A stretch of 64,000 nucleotides of DNA, taken from NCBI RefSeq assembly GCF_050624435.1, contig NC_134539.1, positions 142,820,025 to 142,884,024 on the forward strand, read 5' to 3'. Position 1 is the stretch's first letter, and each line of letters starts with the position of its first letter. This document shows, piece by piece, positions 24,896 through 36,514 of the stretch. The notes beneath the pieces are model-generated. The model was not told the origin of the DNA, did not search any database, and saw only the letters and a program-made list of their open reading frames with translations. The DNA comes from Tenrec ecaudatus (Eukaryota > Chordata > Mammalia > Afrosoricida > Tenrecidae). Made by a program: the position numbers and the translations under genes.

Positions 24896-25511
24896 AGCGA
24901 TTCCCAGGTGGCTAAGAGGCACCCACCGGCCCACGAAAATAGTTGTTTGGACACTGGTGGTGGCCACAGGAACCCAGATGTGGGAGGCCCCATCTGCAGG
25001 GTGCAGCCAAGCTCCCCCTCTTCCTGACCAGAAGGTTTCCCCTGGTGGCTTGGCTGAGCTGGGGGCTCCTCCCTCCTCCCCTCCACAAGGCTTGGGGTAG
25101 GGGTGTGCACCTAGTCAGCTGCAGCGGCCCTGTGTGGGCGCTGGGCTCCTTGGGGAGTCAGGGTGCTGGGGCTCTGCGCGCCCCTCCCCCCTGCCCTGGG
25201 GGAGAAGTGGCGTCTGCTGGGAAGAGGAGGAACACTTGGCTCACCAGCTTCTGGAATGACTCCAGCTCTGGCTCCAGGCATCCGGGTTCCCAGATCTGGG
25301 CCAAGCACTGGGTGAGCACTTGGTAGGTCACTCTGAGCCAGCAGTGCAGGGATGCCAAGCCAAGTCCCAGAGGACCCCCTCTAGGGAAGCTGGCTAGGGC
25401 AGGCTCTCCAGTTGCAGCTGTATCGCAGCCCCCCCCCCCAGGCCTAGCCCCTCCATCCCCCCCAGGCCAGGCCCTTGGCTTGTCGTAGAGCCTAAGTGCT
25501 GAGCACTCTGG

Positions 25512-25690
25512 TTTTCGGGCAGCTGTGGTGGCCTCGTGGTGATGCGTTGTCTGTGGCCCGCAAGGTTCAGGCTCGGAACTCACAAAGGCAGTTCTACCCT
25601 GTCCTCTAGGGCCACTTGGCATTGACTCAATGGCACTGAGTTTAGGTTTGGGGTTTTGTTTAGGTTTGGGGTTTGGTTTTATGGATGACT
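25512..25690 (+). repeat. AfroSINE, internally shortened
   Basis: The head GTGGTGGCCTCGTGGTGATG passes directly to the 3' body (GGCAGTTCTACCCTGTCCTC, then ATTGACTCAATGGCACTGAG) and a GTTTAGGTTTGGGG-type tail. The middle is missing. Confidence 0.7.
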
Positions 25691-25854
25691 GTGGTAGCCC
25701 CAAATCCAGTCACATAGTCCCCACATAGTCAACCCCCCAGTGAACTCTTTCTGATCATTAGCCAAATATATAGTCATGCGTTCAGGCAGAGAGCCTGGGG
25801 AAGGAGACGGCCTGCACCCCGATGGATTGGCACAGTGGCACAGGCTCAAGCTGA

Positions 25855-25955
25855 GGAGTACTTGTGAGGACCACGCCGGACCAGGCAGTGTTTGGTTCTG
25901 TTGTGCATAAGGTCACTATGGGTTGGAGCCAACTTGAGGGCCCCCAGCAATTACT
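25855..25955 (+). mobile_element. RTE/BovB-type LINE, 3' end
   Basis: GACCAGGCAGTGTTTGGTTC, then GTTGTGCATAAGGTCACTAT and GGGTTGGAGCCAACTTGAGG match the afrotherian RTE 3' terminus. AfroSINE shares this end. Confidence 0.65.
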
Positions 25956-26084
25956 GTCCCCCTCAAGCCAGTGCAGGGAGTCCAAGCCCCTCTCTTAGGG
26001 GCTTGCCGGTCGTGACCTTGGTGGAGGCCGGTGCCCTGAGGACAGGACAGGACAGGAGTTCCCACAGTCGTGAGTCTGTCAGTG

Positions 26085-26410
26085 TCTCCCTGACTGCTTG
26101 GTCGGAAGACCCTGGACCAATCTTGTAAGCCCTTTGAGCTAACATATAACGTATATGTCCCAATCACGGTCTGCTCCTGTTTCTATTGTAGTCCCACCTG
26201 TCACTGTGATGCATTGATCTGCCACCAATCATGCTTTGGGGCCAGTTTCCTTTGCCCTCTCACACCCTTTTTAAAGCTTGGTCTCTCCACAAACCTTGGA
26301 TGCCCCTTGGACCTCCGTCATCCGGATGCCGTGTCTCTGTCGTGGTATTGCCTTCGTCTCTGAAGAAATGGTCTCCTTAAGTGACACTTGGGGAGAAGGG
26401 TCTCTTTTGT
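26085..26410 (+). mobile_element. Uninterrupted copy of an unclassified old repeat
   Basis: Blocks here recur in the same order in a split copy at 37860-39720: CCCTGGACCAAT-CTTGTAAG, AGCTAACAT, a TTGTAGTCC block, GCCACCAAT, and AAACCTTGGATGCC. This copy has no large insert. It may be an LTR or other retroelement fossil; the class is not settled. Confidence 0.45.
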
Positions 26411-27980
26411 CCCTGACCACGCAGCGCTAAACCCAGAGGAGCAGGAAGCAGGGCGGTGGGGTGAGGCATTGTCTCCAAGGAGGACAGCAGGACTGAGTGA
26501 CCTTACAAGGTCATCCACAAGTCTTACAAGGTCACAGCCTCTGAATGACAGATTTCCCATGACCCTGCTCTCTTCCCTACCAAACCTCCCTTCTGGATAG
26601 TCTCTGGACTTTGGCACTGGCCCATAACTCTGAGCATTCTTGTCTCATCAGAGGGGCCAAGGTTCAGAGCAGATTAGATTAGAAGACCATCTAGACCTTC
26701 ACGTACGGGGTACCTTGCCCAAGGGGCCACGCTGCTCTGGTCCTTCTGGCAGTGGGAGCGCAGAGGTGGACTGCTGCCCTCAGGCTGGTCTCTGGCCACC
26801 TGCAGGGCCAGGGCCGCAGGACTGCTAGCTCCTCTGGGGACCTGGGCCAGAACAGTAGCAGGTAGGGAGATCTCCTGGGGATGCCCGGCCTGGCCCCAAA
26901 GTTCCCCCAAATGTGTCAGTGCCCAAGGCTGCTGGAAGGCAAGGCTGCCACCCGGGTGCTTTGACACCCCCTGCAGGGAGGAAGTCCAATTCACAGCCGG
27001 AGGGGCAGTGTTGGATGGTGAGTGGTGTCCCCTGCCTTGAGGACACCTTCTCCCCTGCCTGGCCCACCCCCATCCATCTGGTAACCCAAGCACCCTGGGG
27101 CTTATTTTGGCCCTGACTCGGTCCTGGTTATTTGTGTCATCATGGAATCACAGCGCCTGACCTGGGCAGGACACACCAGCGATGGCCACTGCTCTGGGTC
27201 AGTCAGCTCTAGTCCGTCTGCTCGCGGCTCAGCCTCTCCCTCCGTGCTGCATATCAGCTTCCCCTGGCACGTGCAGACCCCTAGGCCCACTGAGGAGCCC
27301 GCCTGCTCCACTCCTCCAGGGCTTTTCCTGCCAGATGCTCCTGAGAGAAGGCCTGCTTACACAGGAGCCCCCACCCCCAAGATCTTCCCTCCCCCAAGAT
27401 CCTAGGGCCCCTGTACTGACAACCCACCACTCAGCCCTCACGGGGCCTCTGTCACCTTCTGCTGACCATGAGCTGCCTTGGCTAGCCGCAACAAAGAGAA
27501 CTCCCCCTCCCCACCCGCCCAGTGGAATTGCTTCTGAGGGCCCGCAGGAAGGGGGTGGGAGGAGGGATGGCCAGAGGCGAGGGTACAGTCAGTGGTGGAC
27601 ACTGGATCCTGGCCACTGAGAGGTCTTGCTGGCATTGGGCATCTAGACCTGGGGGGTCTAGATGCCTGCCAGGCAATCCAGGCAATCCTGGTCCCAAAGA
27701 TGAATTTGCCGCCTGTGTCCCTCTCGAAGGAGGCTGGACCGAGGCCACCAGGAGGAAGGCTTCCTGAGTCCAGAGGGGGCCGGGCCAGACCCCTAACTCC
27801 AGCTCTCTCCGTGCTGTGCTGTGGACCTGCCCCAGGGAGGCTGCAGAGTAGCCCAGCGGTAGGGCTGCACAGAGCCAGGTAGATGAAGGAGTAAGCTGGA
27901 CCCTGAATCCCACGAGGGTGCTGGGAGGGTTGGGGTGTGGGGGAGACTGAATCCGAGGAGCATTTCAGATCTTCATTCAA
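26411..27980. other. Intergenic DNA, nothing recognised
   Basis: GC-rich unique-looking sequence. The long open frames on both strands near 27440-28180 are not supported by domains or splice context. Confidence 0.35.
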
Positions 27981-27984
27981 GTTT

Positions 27985-28105
27985 GCCAAGTTCATAGTTT
28001 TATTGGTACATAATCCACGTAGATCATACAATTCAGTAGTTCGGTCCTTACCAGAGGAACTGTATGGTCCTTGGCTTCCTTTCTGCGCCCCCCACTTCCC
28101 TCCCC
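27985..28105 (-). mobile_element. L1 3' end fragment, antisense
   Basis: AGTTTTATTGGTACATAATC followed by CATACAATTCAGTAGTTC resembles the complement of an older L1 3' end. Confidence 0.45.
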
Positions 28106-28357
28106 CCCAGGAAGCCATCACTCCAGGAACTGTCTCCAGAGCGTAGGAATGTTTAAAAAAAATAAGGCATTTAATCACGCCACTATTTTATAAATGAAGG
28201 AAAGTTTTACATTAAAAAAAAGAAATTTGGGATAAAATATCTTTTGGTCCAGTGGACAGGCAGAGCCTGGGTGATACGTGAGTCTCTCTCAGCAGATGCA
28301 GACGCGATGCGATACGTCTGAATACGTCTGAATACGTCCTGGTGGAGGCGAGCGAAA

Positions 28358-28450
28358 GTGCCACAGACTGCCAAAAGGGCAAGCGGATCTGTCTCGGGGG
28401 GAACACTGCCAGGAGGCTCCGTAGGGGCGAGGAGGGAACGGGTAGCAATG
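28358..28450 (+). mobile_element. RTE/BovB-type LINE fragment
   Basis: CACAGACTGCCAAAAGGGCA, then GCGGATCTGTCTCGGGGGGA, resembles the RTE coding strand just after the reverse transcriptase. Confidence 0.4.
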
Positions 28451-28549
28451 ATGATGGAATAATCACCCTCGAGGTGGGCATGGACCCCAGGAAGGTAGTG
28501 AAAGGTAGTGAAGATGCTAGACTGGGCCGTGGAAGATATGTACAGATAA

Positions 28550-28745
28550 TAATAACAATGCGCAATATATTAAGGGCTCGAGGGAGTGGCAGGGTGGGGG
28601 GAAAGGAGCTGATATCAAAGGGCTCAAGAAGAAACATAATGTTTAGATGTTGTTGGTGCCAACAATTGTACACATCTATTACGTCTTTGTTATAATATAT
28701 GTAAGAGCCTCCAATAACATGATTTATTAAGTAAAATAAAATCAA
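28550..28745 (+). mobile_element. L1 3' end, sense
   Basis: A G-rich stretch is followed by GAGCTGATATCAAAGGGCTC, then ATATGTAAGAGCCTCCAATA and a poly(A)-like end near 28740. Confidence 0.6.
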
Positions 28746-28762
28746 GACTACCTAAAGCACTT

Positions 28763-29156
28763 TTTAAAAAAACATTTTATTAGGGGCTCATACAACCCTC
28801 ATCACAATCCATACATATACATACATCAATTGTGTAAAGCACATCTGTACATTCTTTGCCCTCATCATTTTCAAAGCATTTGCTCTTCACTTAAGCCCTT
28901 TGCATCAGGTCCTCTTTTTTCCCCTCCCTCCCCACTCCCCCTTCTCTCATGAGCCCTTGATAATTTATAAATCATTATTTTGTCATATCTTGCCCTATCC
29001 GGAGTCTCCCTTCCCCCTGTTTTCTGTTGTCCACCCCCCAGGGAGGAGGTCACATGTAGATCCTTGTAATCGGTTCCCTCTTTCCAACCCCCTTTTCCTC
29101 TACCCTCCCGGTATTGCCCCTCACACCCCTGGTCCTGAAGGGATCATCCACCCTGG
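28763..29156 (-). mobile_element. 5'-truncated L1 with 10-bp target-site duplication
   Basis: The plus strand starts with the complement of a poly(A) tail, then ACATTTTATTAGGGGCTCAT and the rest of the L1 3'UTR. TAAAGCACTT occurs on both sides, at 28753-28762 and 29157-29166. That marks a clean target-primed insertion of about 394 bases. Confidence 0.8.
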
Positions 29157-29166
29157 TAAAGCACTT

Positions 29167-30405
29167 ATTTAAAAAAAGAAAAACATTTTATTGGGGTCTC
29201 TTACAACTCTTATAACAATCTGTACATCAATTGTATCAAGAACATTTACACATATGTTGCCATCATCATTTTCTAAACATTCTATTTGAGCCCTTGGTAT
29301 CAGTTCCTCTTTTTTCCCTCCCTCCCCATCCTCTCACCTTCATGACCCCTTGATATATTATAAATTATTGTTTCCATATCTTACACTGACCTCTGTCTCC
29401 TTTCACCCACATTTCTGTTGTTCATCCCCCTTGGGCGGGGGTGTTAGTCTAGGTAAACTAGGGAAACAAATCCACAGAAACTCATGTATAAGAGAGAGTT
29501 TTATATAAAGGTTAAGTGTACATTAAGTAAGCATTCGAACCCAGTGCTGTCCAAGCCCACAAGTCCAACATTAGCCCATATGTCCGACACCAATCTACAA
29601 AGTCCTCTTCCATCTCACAAAACACACGAAATGACGCTGACTGCAGGAGGAAAGATGAATCAGTGAGCATGTAAGCATCTCAGCACTGGCAGGGGTCTCC
29701 ACACAACTGCTCCAGCACCCAGAGCTGCATGGGGGTAGGTCCATGTGGCTTCTCCTCAGGGATGTCTTCCAGGAAGTGAGCCTTGCCAGCTGAAGCAGGG
29801 AACTGGCTAAGGCAGCTGCACCCTGATCCGACCATCAGAAAGCAAGAGGCCCGAGAACTAGAAAGGTGAGGCTCATGGAGCCATTTATCCCTCCGCCCTT
29901 CAATTAACCCCACATGTGTTTATTGGCCAGGTTGGCACAATAAACCTTAACTATCTCAGGGGGGTTATGTAACCATCCCTCTTTCCCCTACCTTCTGCCT
30001 ACCCTCCTGATATCGCTACTCCCATTTCTGTTCCCGAGGACCTTATCTGACCTGGATTCGATGTGTCCTGAACTCTTATCTGTACCTGTGCACATGCTCC
30101 GGTCTAGCCCGCAGTGAAAGGTAGGACTGGGGTCATGATAGTGGGGGTGAGGAAGCCTCAAGGAGCCAGAGGAGTATTATGTGTTTCCTCATTGGTGCTA
30201 TACTGCACCCTGGTTGACTCATCTCTTCCGTGTGACCCTCTGTGAGGGGATGAGTTTTGGGTCTCTGCTCTGACACCCCTCATCCTCAATAATATGTTGG
30301 GGATTTTTGTTTTGGATCTTCTGCCTGTTACCTGATTCCTCACGATCACAAGGTTGGTGGGTTTCTTCCATGTGGGCTTGTTGCTTCTCTGCTAGATGGC
30401 TGATT
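29167..30405 (-). mobile_element. L1 3'UTR, antisense, interrupted by an LTR-like element
   Basis: L1 sequence runs from 29167 to 29441 and resumes at 29964-30405. The join across the gap matches intact L1 copies elsewhere in the window (the TGTTGTTCATCCCCC block continues into GGGGTTATGT). The 517-base LTR-like element between them is listed separately. Confidence 0.7.
29442..29958 (-). mobile_element. Solo LTR-like fossil with 5-bp target duplication
   Basis: On the minus strand it starts TGAGATAGTT and ends ACTAACA, so it has TG...CA ends. It is flanked by GGGGG at 29437-29441 and 29959-29963. Length, ends and 5-bp duplication fit a solo LTR. The closing words GTTTCCC...CTAGACTAACA recall the MaLR (MLT1-like) group. 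It is younger than the L1 it sits in. Confidence 0.65.
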
Positions 30406-30477
30406 GATGAGGGTCAATGATTACAGTACCAATAAATGATACCATGATAAATGGCACACACACACACACGTGAGGAT

Positions 30478-30640
30478 GGTGAAAATTTTCCTCATGGACA
30501 TGTTATTAGGAGGCCGGTCCCTGGAGAAGTACATTGGGCCGGGTAAAGTAGGGGCAGCAAAAAAGAAGACGCTCAGCAGCGGCAGGAGGGCAACAGTGGG
30601 GTTTTCTCTGTGAGCTGGGCCCTCGCAGCCTCCCTCAGCA
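30478..30640 (+). mobile_element. RTE/BovB-type LINE fragment, sense
   Basis: GGACATGTTATTAGGAGGCC, then TCCCTGGAGAAGTACATTGG, matches the RTE stretch normally reading GACATGTTGTCAGGAGGGAT. A CA microsatellite lies just before it. Confidence 0.55.
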
Positions 30641-30649
30641 GACACAGGT

Positions 30650-31200
30650 CTCAGCACAGGTGACCGCGCACACGTCGTCTCTATAGGCCAGAGGTCTGTG
30701 CATGCCTCTCTCCCTGCGTCTCGCTTTCTTGCTGACTGCCAGCACTTTATCAAGGCCCAGAGCTGCCTGTGAGCCAGCCTTAGGAGACCTGTGCAGATCA
30801 GAACTGGGTATGGCGGTGGCAGGGGTCACAGGAGAAGGACTCTAGACTTGGAGCTGGGAGTCCGGACTTGATCCCGGAGGCGAGGAAGAGCCAGCTGGGG
30901 GCAGAGTTTTCAGGAAGCAGGGTGCTGGGGTCAGAGTCTAGTTGGGGTGGGGGTGGGGGGTTCTCGTGCATACATACAGTCCTGCATACAAGGGTGCTGG
31001 AGGGAAAAAAAACAGACTGCCAGAGCCTGCCTGGAAAGGTGCCCAAGGAGAACGGATTGGGGTGGGTCTGCCGTAAAGAGGGGGCAGGAACTTCGAGGGG
31101 AGGGACTCAAGAGGCAGCTGGAAGAAGGCTCAGAAGAGCGGGGTCCTGCTGTGAGTGACACAGGCTGCCGAGGGGAACTGGCCTCTTGTGGGGCCACGCT
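30650..31200. other. Intergenic DNA, nothing recognised
   Basis: Unique-looking GC-rich sequence without a supported gene. Confidence 0.35.
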
Positions 31201-31202
31201 GA

Positions 31203-31400
31203 GCAGCCCATGTGGTGGCACAGTGGTCACGTGAGCCGCCGGTGGCTCCCCGAGAGGAAGGTTGGCAATCTGTTTCTGGAAAGATTGTGTCTCGAGAGCC
31301 CCACGGACAGGTCACTGGGATTGGAAAACCTCCCTCGACAGCACCCCGCAGCGGCGACAAGGGGCCCAAGGGGGAGACCTGGGGTTAAACCGTAGCAAGC
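31203..31400 (+). repeat. AfroSINE, diverged
   Basis: TGGTGGCACAGTGGTCACGT, then GAGCCGCCGGTGGCTCC, AAGGTTGGCAATCTG and a CTCGAGAGCCCCACGG block follow AfroSINE order in altered form. Confidence 0.5.
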
Positions 31401-31671
31401 ACGTCTGGGCACCCGGCCGACAGGTCCAAGCTGTCGAAGCAGGCGGGATTCACACATGGTGAGCATTGTGGCGCCTGGAACCCTGGTGCCACTGCCTCTC
31501 TGGCCACGGCGTGACTTGGGCCACGTTACTCATGTGTCCGTGTCTCGGCTGTAGCAGGGGCCTCGGCTCACAGAGTGGTGAGGAAGTTGAAATGAATGGG
31601 CATGAAAGCGCTCAATTAGCCTTTGCCTGGCTCAGTAGACGTTGCCTCTGAGCACTGGACACCGTCACATC

Positions 31672-31685
31672 CCCCCCCCCCCCCG
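31672..31685. repeat. Poly(C) tract
   Basis: A run of about 14 C residues. Confidence 0.85.
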
Positions 31686-31799
31686 CAGCACAGCCACCAC
31701 ACAGAGGAATGCTACGGACGCCAGGGCCTCCGGGGAGGGAGGCTTGCTGGTGGCACAGCCAGGCCCACCTTCCTACAATGTCCTGAACGTGAACTGCCT

Positions 31800-32540
31800 T
31801 TGGCCTTTCGTTGGGCGGTAGGAGGTTGCTATTCATGGCAACCCTCTGCACGACAGAGGGGAACCCTGCCAGGCCCTGTGCCCTCCTGAGAGCCGAGCCC
31901 ACTGCTGCAGCCACCGTGTCCCTCCAGCTCCTTGGGACATTCTACTCTACTAAGCAGACACCTTTCTCCAAGAGCTGGTCCTGCTGATAACCAGCCTGCA
32001 GCACTGAAGGAGCCGAAATCTCACCATCCACAACCCAATCCGGAGGGCCATTCTGACTGCCCTTCCTCCAAGATCCACTGGTTCCTTTCCTGGCAGCAGA
32101 TTCACGGTTCTTTGCCAGCACCGTGATTCAAAGGCCCTGATTCATCTTCAGTCTTCCCGATTCATTGTCCAGCTCTTGCATGCACACAGGCCATCGAAAT
32201 ACCCCGGCGTGACACAGCGTACACCCCAAAGGGACAGCTTCCCCCCTGAACACTTCCAGAGGTTCTGTGCAGCTGATTTGCCCGGTGCAAGGCCTCGTTT
32301 CCTAGCATGACTGCTGCTGCCATGGACGCCCGGTCCATGTCCCGAACAATGGAATCCCTGACGCTGTGGTCTCTTCTCGCTTGATCGTGATGTTGTCCAT
32401 CGGTCCAGTTGTGGGCTTTGGGTTTTCCTTCCATTGCTTCCATTGCAGCGGCCTTCATGCCACAGCTGCAGGCTTTGTTCTTCGTCAGCGAGGGCTTCAG
32501 GTCCTCTCGGCTTTATTTGTAAGTCCTTGTGAAGGGGCCA
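31800..32540 (-). mobile_element. RTE/BovB-type LINE, antisense, 3' part
   Basis: The plus strand shows the complement of the RTE 3' end (CATGGCAACCCTCTGCACGA near 31835, then GCTGCAGCCACCGTGTC) and further coding strand (TTCATTGTCCAGCTCTTGCA, GATGTTGTCCATCGGTCCAG). It is a diverged and gapped copy with no intact frame. Confidence 0.65.
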
Positions 32541-32697
32541 GAAAAATTGCACAGAAAGTACTGAGAATTCCCAGATACCCACTCCCTCTGCATCATGGTT
32601 TTCTTAATATGAACAGCCTGCCTTCCTGTGGTACGTTTGCTACCGTCAAAGAACCGATCTTGGTCAATCATTGTTAACCAAAGTCTGCAGGACCCCT

Positions 32698-32852
32698 AGG
32701 AGCCTGGTGGTGCAGTGGTTACGCGTGGGGTGCCATCTGCATGGCCGGCAGTTTGAAACCACCAGCCTGGGAGAAAGACTGGGCTTTCTACTCCTGCAAA
32801 TGGTCACAGTCTCAGAAAGCCCCGGGTGTCGCCACGACTCGGTGGCAGGGAG
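32698..32852 (+). repeat. AfroSINE, short form lacking part of the body
   Basis: The copy reads GGAGCCTGGTGGTGCAGTGG and continues normally to the CACAGTCTCAGAAAGCCC box. It then jumps to GCCACGACTCGGTGGCAGGG, skipping the GGGCAGTTCTACCCTGTCC block. This resembles the short AfroSINE subfamily. Confidence 0.8.
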
Positions 32853-33070
32853 TACAGGAACCTTAGTGGGTACGTGTTGGGCTGCGACTCCAAAGGCCAG
32901 CAGTTCAAAACCACCTGCTGTTCCTCGGGAGAAAGACTGGGCTTTCCACTCCCGTAAGGGCTTACAGTCTTAGAAACCCACAGGGGTGGTTCTACCCTGA
33001 TCCTATAGGGTCCCCACCCTATTCCGACTATTGAGTTAGAATCCATTCGGTGGCAGTGAGATTTTGGAGT
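32853..33070 (+). repeat. AfroSINE, long form, directly after the short form
   Basis: It has the same orientation and keeps the block missing from the neighbour: CCACAGGGGTGGTTCTACCC, then GATCCTATAGGGTCC. The head is diverged. The two copies touch end to end. Confidence 0.8.
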
Positions 33071-35630
33071 TAATAGTCTACATTGGAGTTCACGCTTTGT
33101 GCTATACAGGCCTGTGGGTCCTGGCAATTGGCTAATGTCACATGTCCCCCATGACATGCCCCATCTTTCCATCCCTCCTCCTCCCCCGAATCTCTGGCCA
33201 TCGCTGACCTGCTCACTTGGTCAGAGTCTGGGCTGCGCTTTGGTCTCTGTGGGCAGTTCTCTCTCCGGCGGCCTCCACACTGGCCCAAGCATGACCTACA
33301 TGTGCCTGAGATGGGCTGGGACAAGGTATGGATATGCAAGAGGGTATGGATATAAGAGAGAGGGTCTCCACACCTTCTGGAAGGTTCTCTGTGATGGCTG
33401 CCTGGTCCAGCAGCCTCCTTTGAAGCAGCCACAGGCAGAGAAAAGGGCTAACAGAATGTCTTTTTTTTAAAAGCAGCAGCCAAAGGTCTCCTGTTCAGAG
33501 GAAGGAGACTGGAGCAGAGGGCAGTGGGCCGAAGGGCAGGGCCTGGCGGGGGTAGGAACAGTTGGCCATCCACTTCCTCACACCCAAGGCCCCCACACCA
33601 GACCCTTCATCTTCTTGCCCTGCCCTCATGCCACCCACCACCAAACCCTGCTACCCCCCCCTCCCCCCTCTCTCTCTGGTCAGCCTGGGCCTCTCAGCCC
33701 ACCTTCTGAACACCTTGAACCCACCCTCTGCCCTCCCTCTCTTAAAGGGCTCCTCCCCAAGTCTGGCCACCACCTCCGGGCCTTCTCCTCACAGTCTCTG
33801 ACCTGCTGGTTGTCCAGGCTTGTGTTTGCCCTCATTTTGGTCAAGGCCCAACCCCAGAGGCATCTGCTTTGTGGCCTCAGCAGCTTTGCCCGCCTCCTCT
33901 CCCAATTCCCAAACTCCCGTGCCCCCCGCCCCCGCCTCAATTAAAATCCTCTGTCCCATCATCTACAGTCCAGGTGCCTGTAAGTCTCAGCTTGTGCAGC
34001 CCCATTGTCCCCCTTGTCCTCCCACTCCCACTCCCCGCCACCCCAACCCCCACCCGTGCCTCCAGCTTTTTCAGCACCCTCCAGGGTGGCGTCACCTGCT
34101 TTGTGAAACACTGGCCTATCTCCGGTTCCTCTGCTTTATGGTGACTCTTCGTGGCTTGACTCCCCAGTGGGGGGCCTGGGGCTTCCCCGACCCCCTCTCT
34201 TTTGGCTTGATGTTTAAATCCGGTAAAGGGGGGCAGTCTGAGTGGAGGTGAGGCCAGGCTACTCCTACCCGCCTGCAGCTCCCACCCAAGGTTTTTAATG
34301 AGGACCAGGCGAGGTTGGGCAACCGGGGAAAGGACAGCTGTGACTCAGAGATGACTCAGAAGCTCCAGCCCTGGGGGCGGGGATGAGCCACCTCTGTCCC
34401 CAGCAAAGTGGGCTTCACAGGGGGCCTAGGGCCTAGAGATAGAAATGCACCCCATCCCTCCCACCCCACCCACTGCCTGCCCCCTGGATGCTACCCCAGG
34501 AGGCAGTGCAACAGAGGCATGCTGGGATGGAGGCGGGGTGGAAGGACATTGCCCTTGGCGTGTAAGCATTAAAAGTCTTGCCTAGGAGGAGAGATCGAAG
34601 GAGACAAGAAAGAGTTAAGAAAAGGAGAATCAGCAGGGGATGGTGCGGTCAAACCTGGAGGTTGCAGTTTCCATATGTTCCACGTGCACAGTGGTAACTC
34701 CAATAAACTGGTTCAGTGCCACAGGCAAAAGGTCCTGGTCAACTCCCCAAGTCAGTGTGAGGGTCAGGGGCCCGGAGGCTGCCGGGACAACCCCAACTCT
34801 CCTCAGGAGCCCCAAGGAAGCTATGTAAAGCAGCTCTGGGTTTCTCGCAAAGTGGGTAGCGTAGCTATAGAAGGATATGGAAATTCTGCAGCCCATTCAC
34901 AAGGGGATGAGGAGGTGAGCACGGTTCAGGCCACACCTTTGTCCTCGACTCCCAGACTGCTGTGTGTGTACCTGGAGGGCCACCAGACCAGGTGCTGGAC
35001 GGTGGTCAGAGAGAGCAGACTAGCTCGTGGGTTCAGAGAGCATGGAACAGAGCAGGCAGTGCACACGATGAGGCAGGAGCCGAGCTTCCAACAAGGAATC
35101 AGCGGTGGACCGAGCAGCCCACTGAGGTAGGAGCTTCCGGTCCCTGGGAAAACTCCCCTGGAGTCCACAGGGAAGAGGTCACTGGTCCCCAACCTTTCTC
35201 CCACCAAGGGATAAGGAATCCCACATTTTGAAATATTGCGTCTACAAAACAAATCACCCAGATCCAAATGAATAACTACCCCAATCTAGTCATCAAAGAC
35301 CTGCATACCTTCCATTATCTCCCCTTTGTCATTGGATTCAACCTTGGGGGTCTGGCACAGGGTGTAGAGGGGTTGAGGAATGACTTGGGATTCTATAAGC
35401 AGACAGACAGACAGACAGACAGAGGTCTTCACAGCAGGGCAAGGCTCAAGGAATAAACAGGGTATTCAGGGAGGGGGTGGGGGGGCTGCAGAGGAGCCTG
35501 GGGCTGGGGAGGTGGAGAGTGCAGACAGGTAGGCTTCACAGGCTCTGCTCTGGAGCTCACCCGGCTCAGTGGGGGCCAGGTGTAGGCTGACTTGGCAAAC
35601 AGTATGGTTTGCAGGGAGCACTGAGGACTC
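33071..35630. other. Intergenic DNA, nothing recognised
   Basis: C/T-rich blocks near 33590-34080 and a GACA repeat near 35400-35422. An open frame on the minus strand at 34630-34896 has no recognised domain. No gene is supported. Confidence 0.35.
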
Positions 35631-36500
35631 AGCTGAAAATGAAGAGGTCGATACATCTAAATATATTACAAGCCAGGCCTTCCACTGACCAAAAGGCACA
35701 AGATATTCAAGTCAAAATTGGGAATGACATCTGCAACACATTGAAAGACAAAAAAGATGCCCGTCCAGGTATATGAAGAAATCTCATGAATCAAAAAAAA
35801 AAAGACACCACCCCACCCCACCCACCCTTCCCCTCGAAAAAAAATGGAGAAGGGAAATAAGTAGAAATATCACAGAAGAGGAAATACCAAAGTCCCGTGA
35901 ACATGCAAGATGCTCAGCCTCATTATCAACCAGGCACATGGTAAGACTTCATTCCCACAAGACTGGCAAGAGTGTCCCTGATGCGACAATACCAAGGAGC
36001 CCAGACTTGCTGATCGGAGCTGGACGGCAAAACACAAGTCAGTAGCACAGAACCACCAGCCCCCCCCAGGGAGACAGAGGAGGCTTTGGGCCCCATAATG
36101 ACTGACAGCCTGGGACACCCACCAGGTAGCTCCCCTCTGTCCTGGGGCACCTTCCTCCTGTCGGCGCATAATCCTGCTGCTAGGGGACCCACGGCCACAA
36201 GCTCAGACTTATGGATACTTTTATCAAATAGAATAAAAATTAGTTTTTTTTTAATGAAGTGGCAATGAAAAACATCCCATAGACATACAGCCACCTGTGT
36301 ACAGCAATGAGACGCATACACAAAGGTTCCTGGGACGCTGTGTTGTGATGGAGGAGAAACTGTAAAGAATTCCAATGTCCACTGGCAGGAGATTGGAGAA
36401 GTCGATTGTGGGTGGAATCACATGGTGGACTCTAGCCCATTAGAGTCATAAAAATAAGTCCCACAGCTCTGTGTTATGACACCGAGGATTTCAGAAATCT
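35630..36500 (+). mobile_element. Old L1 ORF2 3' remnant, sense
   Basis: Words typical of the end of L1 ORF2 appear in order: CATGCAAGATGCTCAGCCTC, AAGACTGGCAAGAGTGTCCC, GCAATGAGACGCATACACAA and AATTCCAATGTCCACTGGCA. The copy is strongly diverged and not coding. Confidence 0.6.
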
Positions 36501-36514
36501 GTGATACCTAAAAA

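Larger units (their letters stand above)
22596..25511. other. Intergenic DNA with simple repeats
   Basis: Mostly GC-rich unique-looking sequence with CA, TCC and homopolymer tracts and one SINE fragment. No gene is recognised. Confidence 0.4.

Noticed and set aside
27438-28178. Minus-strand open frame of 246 residues
   Set aside because: Low-complexity Pro/Ser/Gly-rich translation that runs into an L1 fragment; no family match.
34630-34896. Minus-strand open frame of 88 residues in intergenic DNA
   Set aside because: It reads like protein in places but matches no family I know and has no promoter or splice context.
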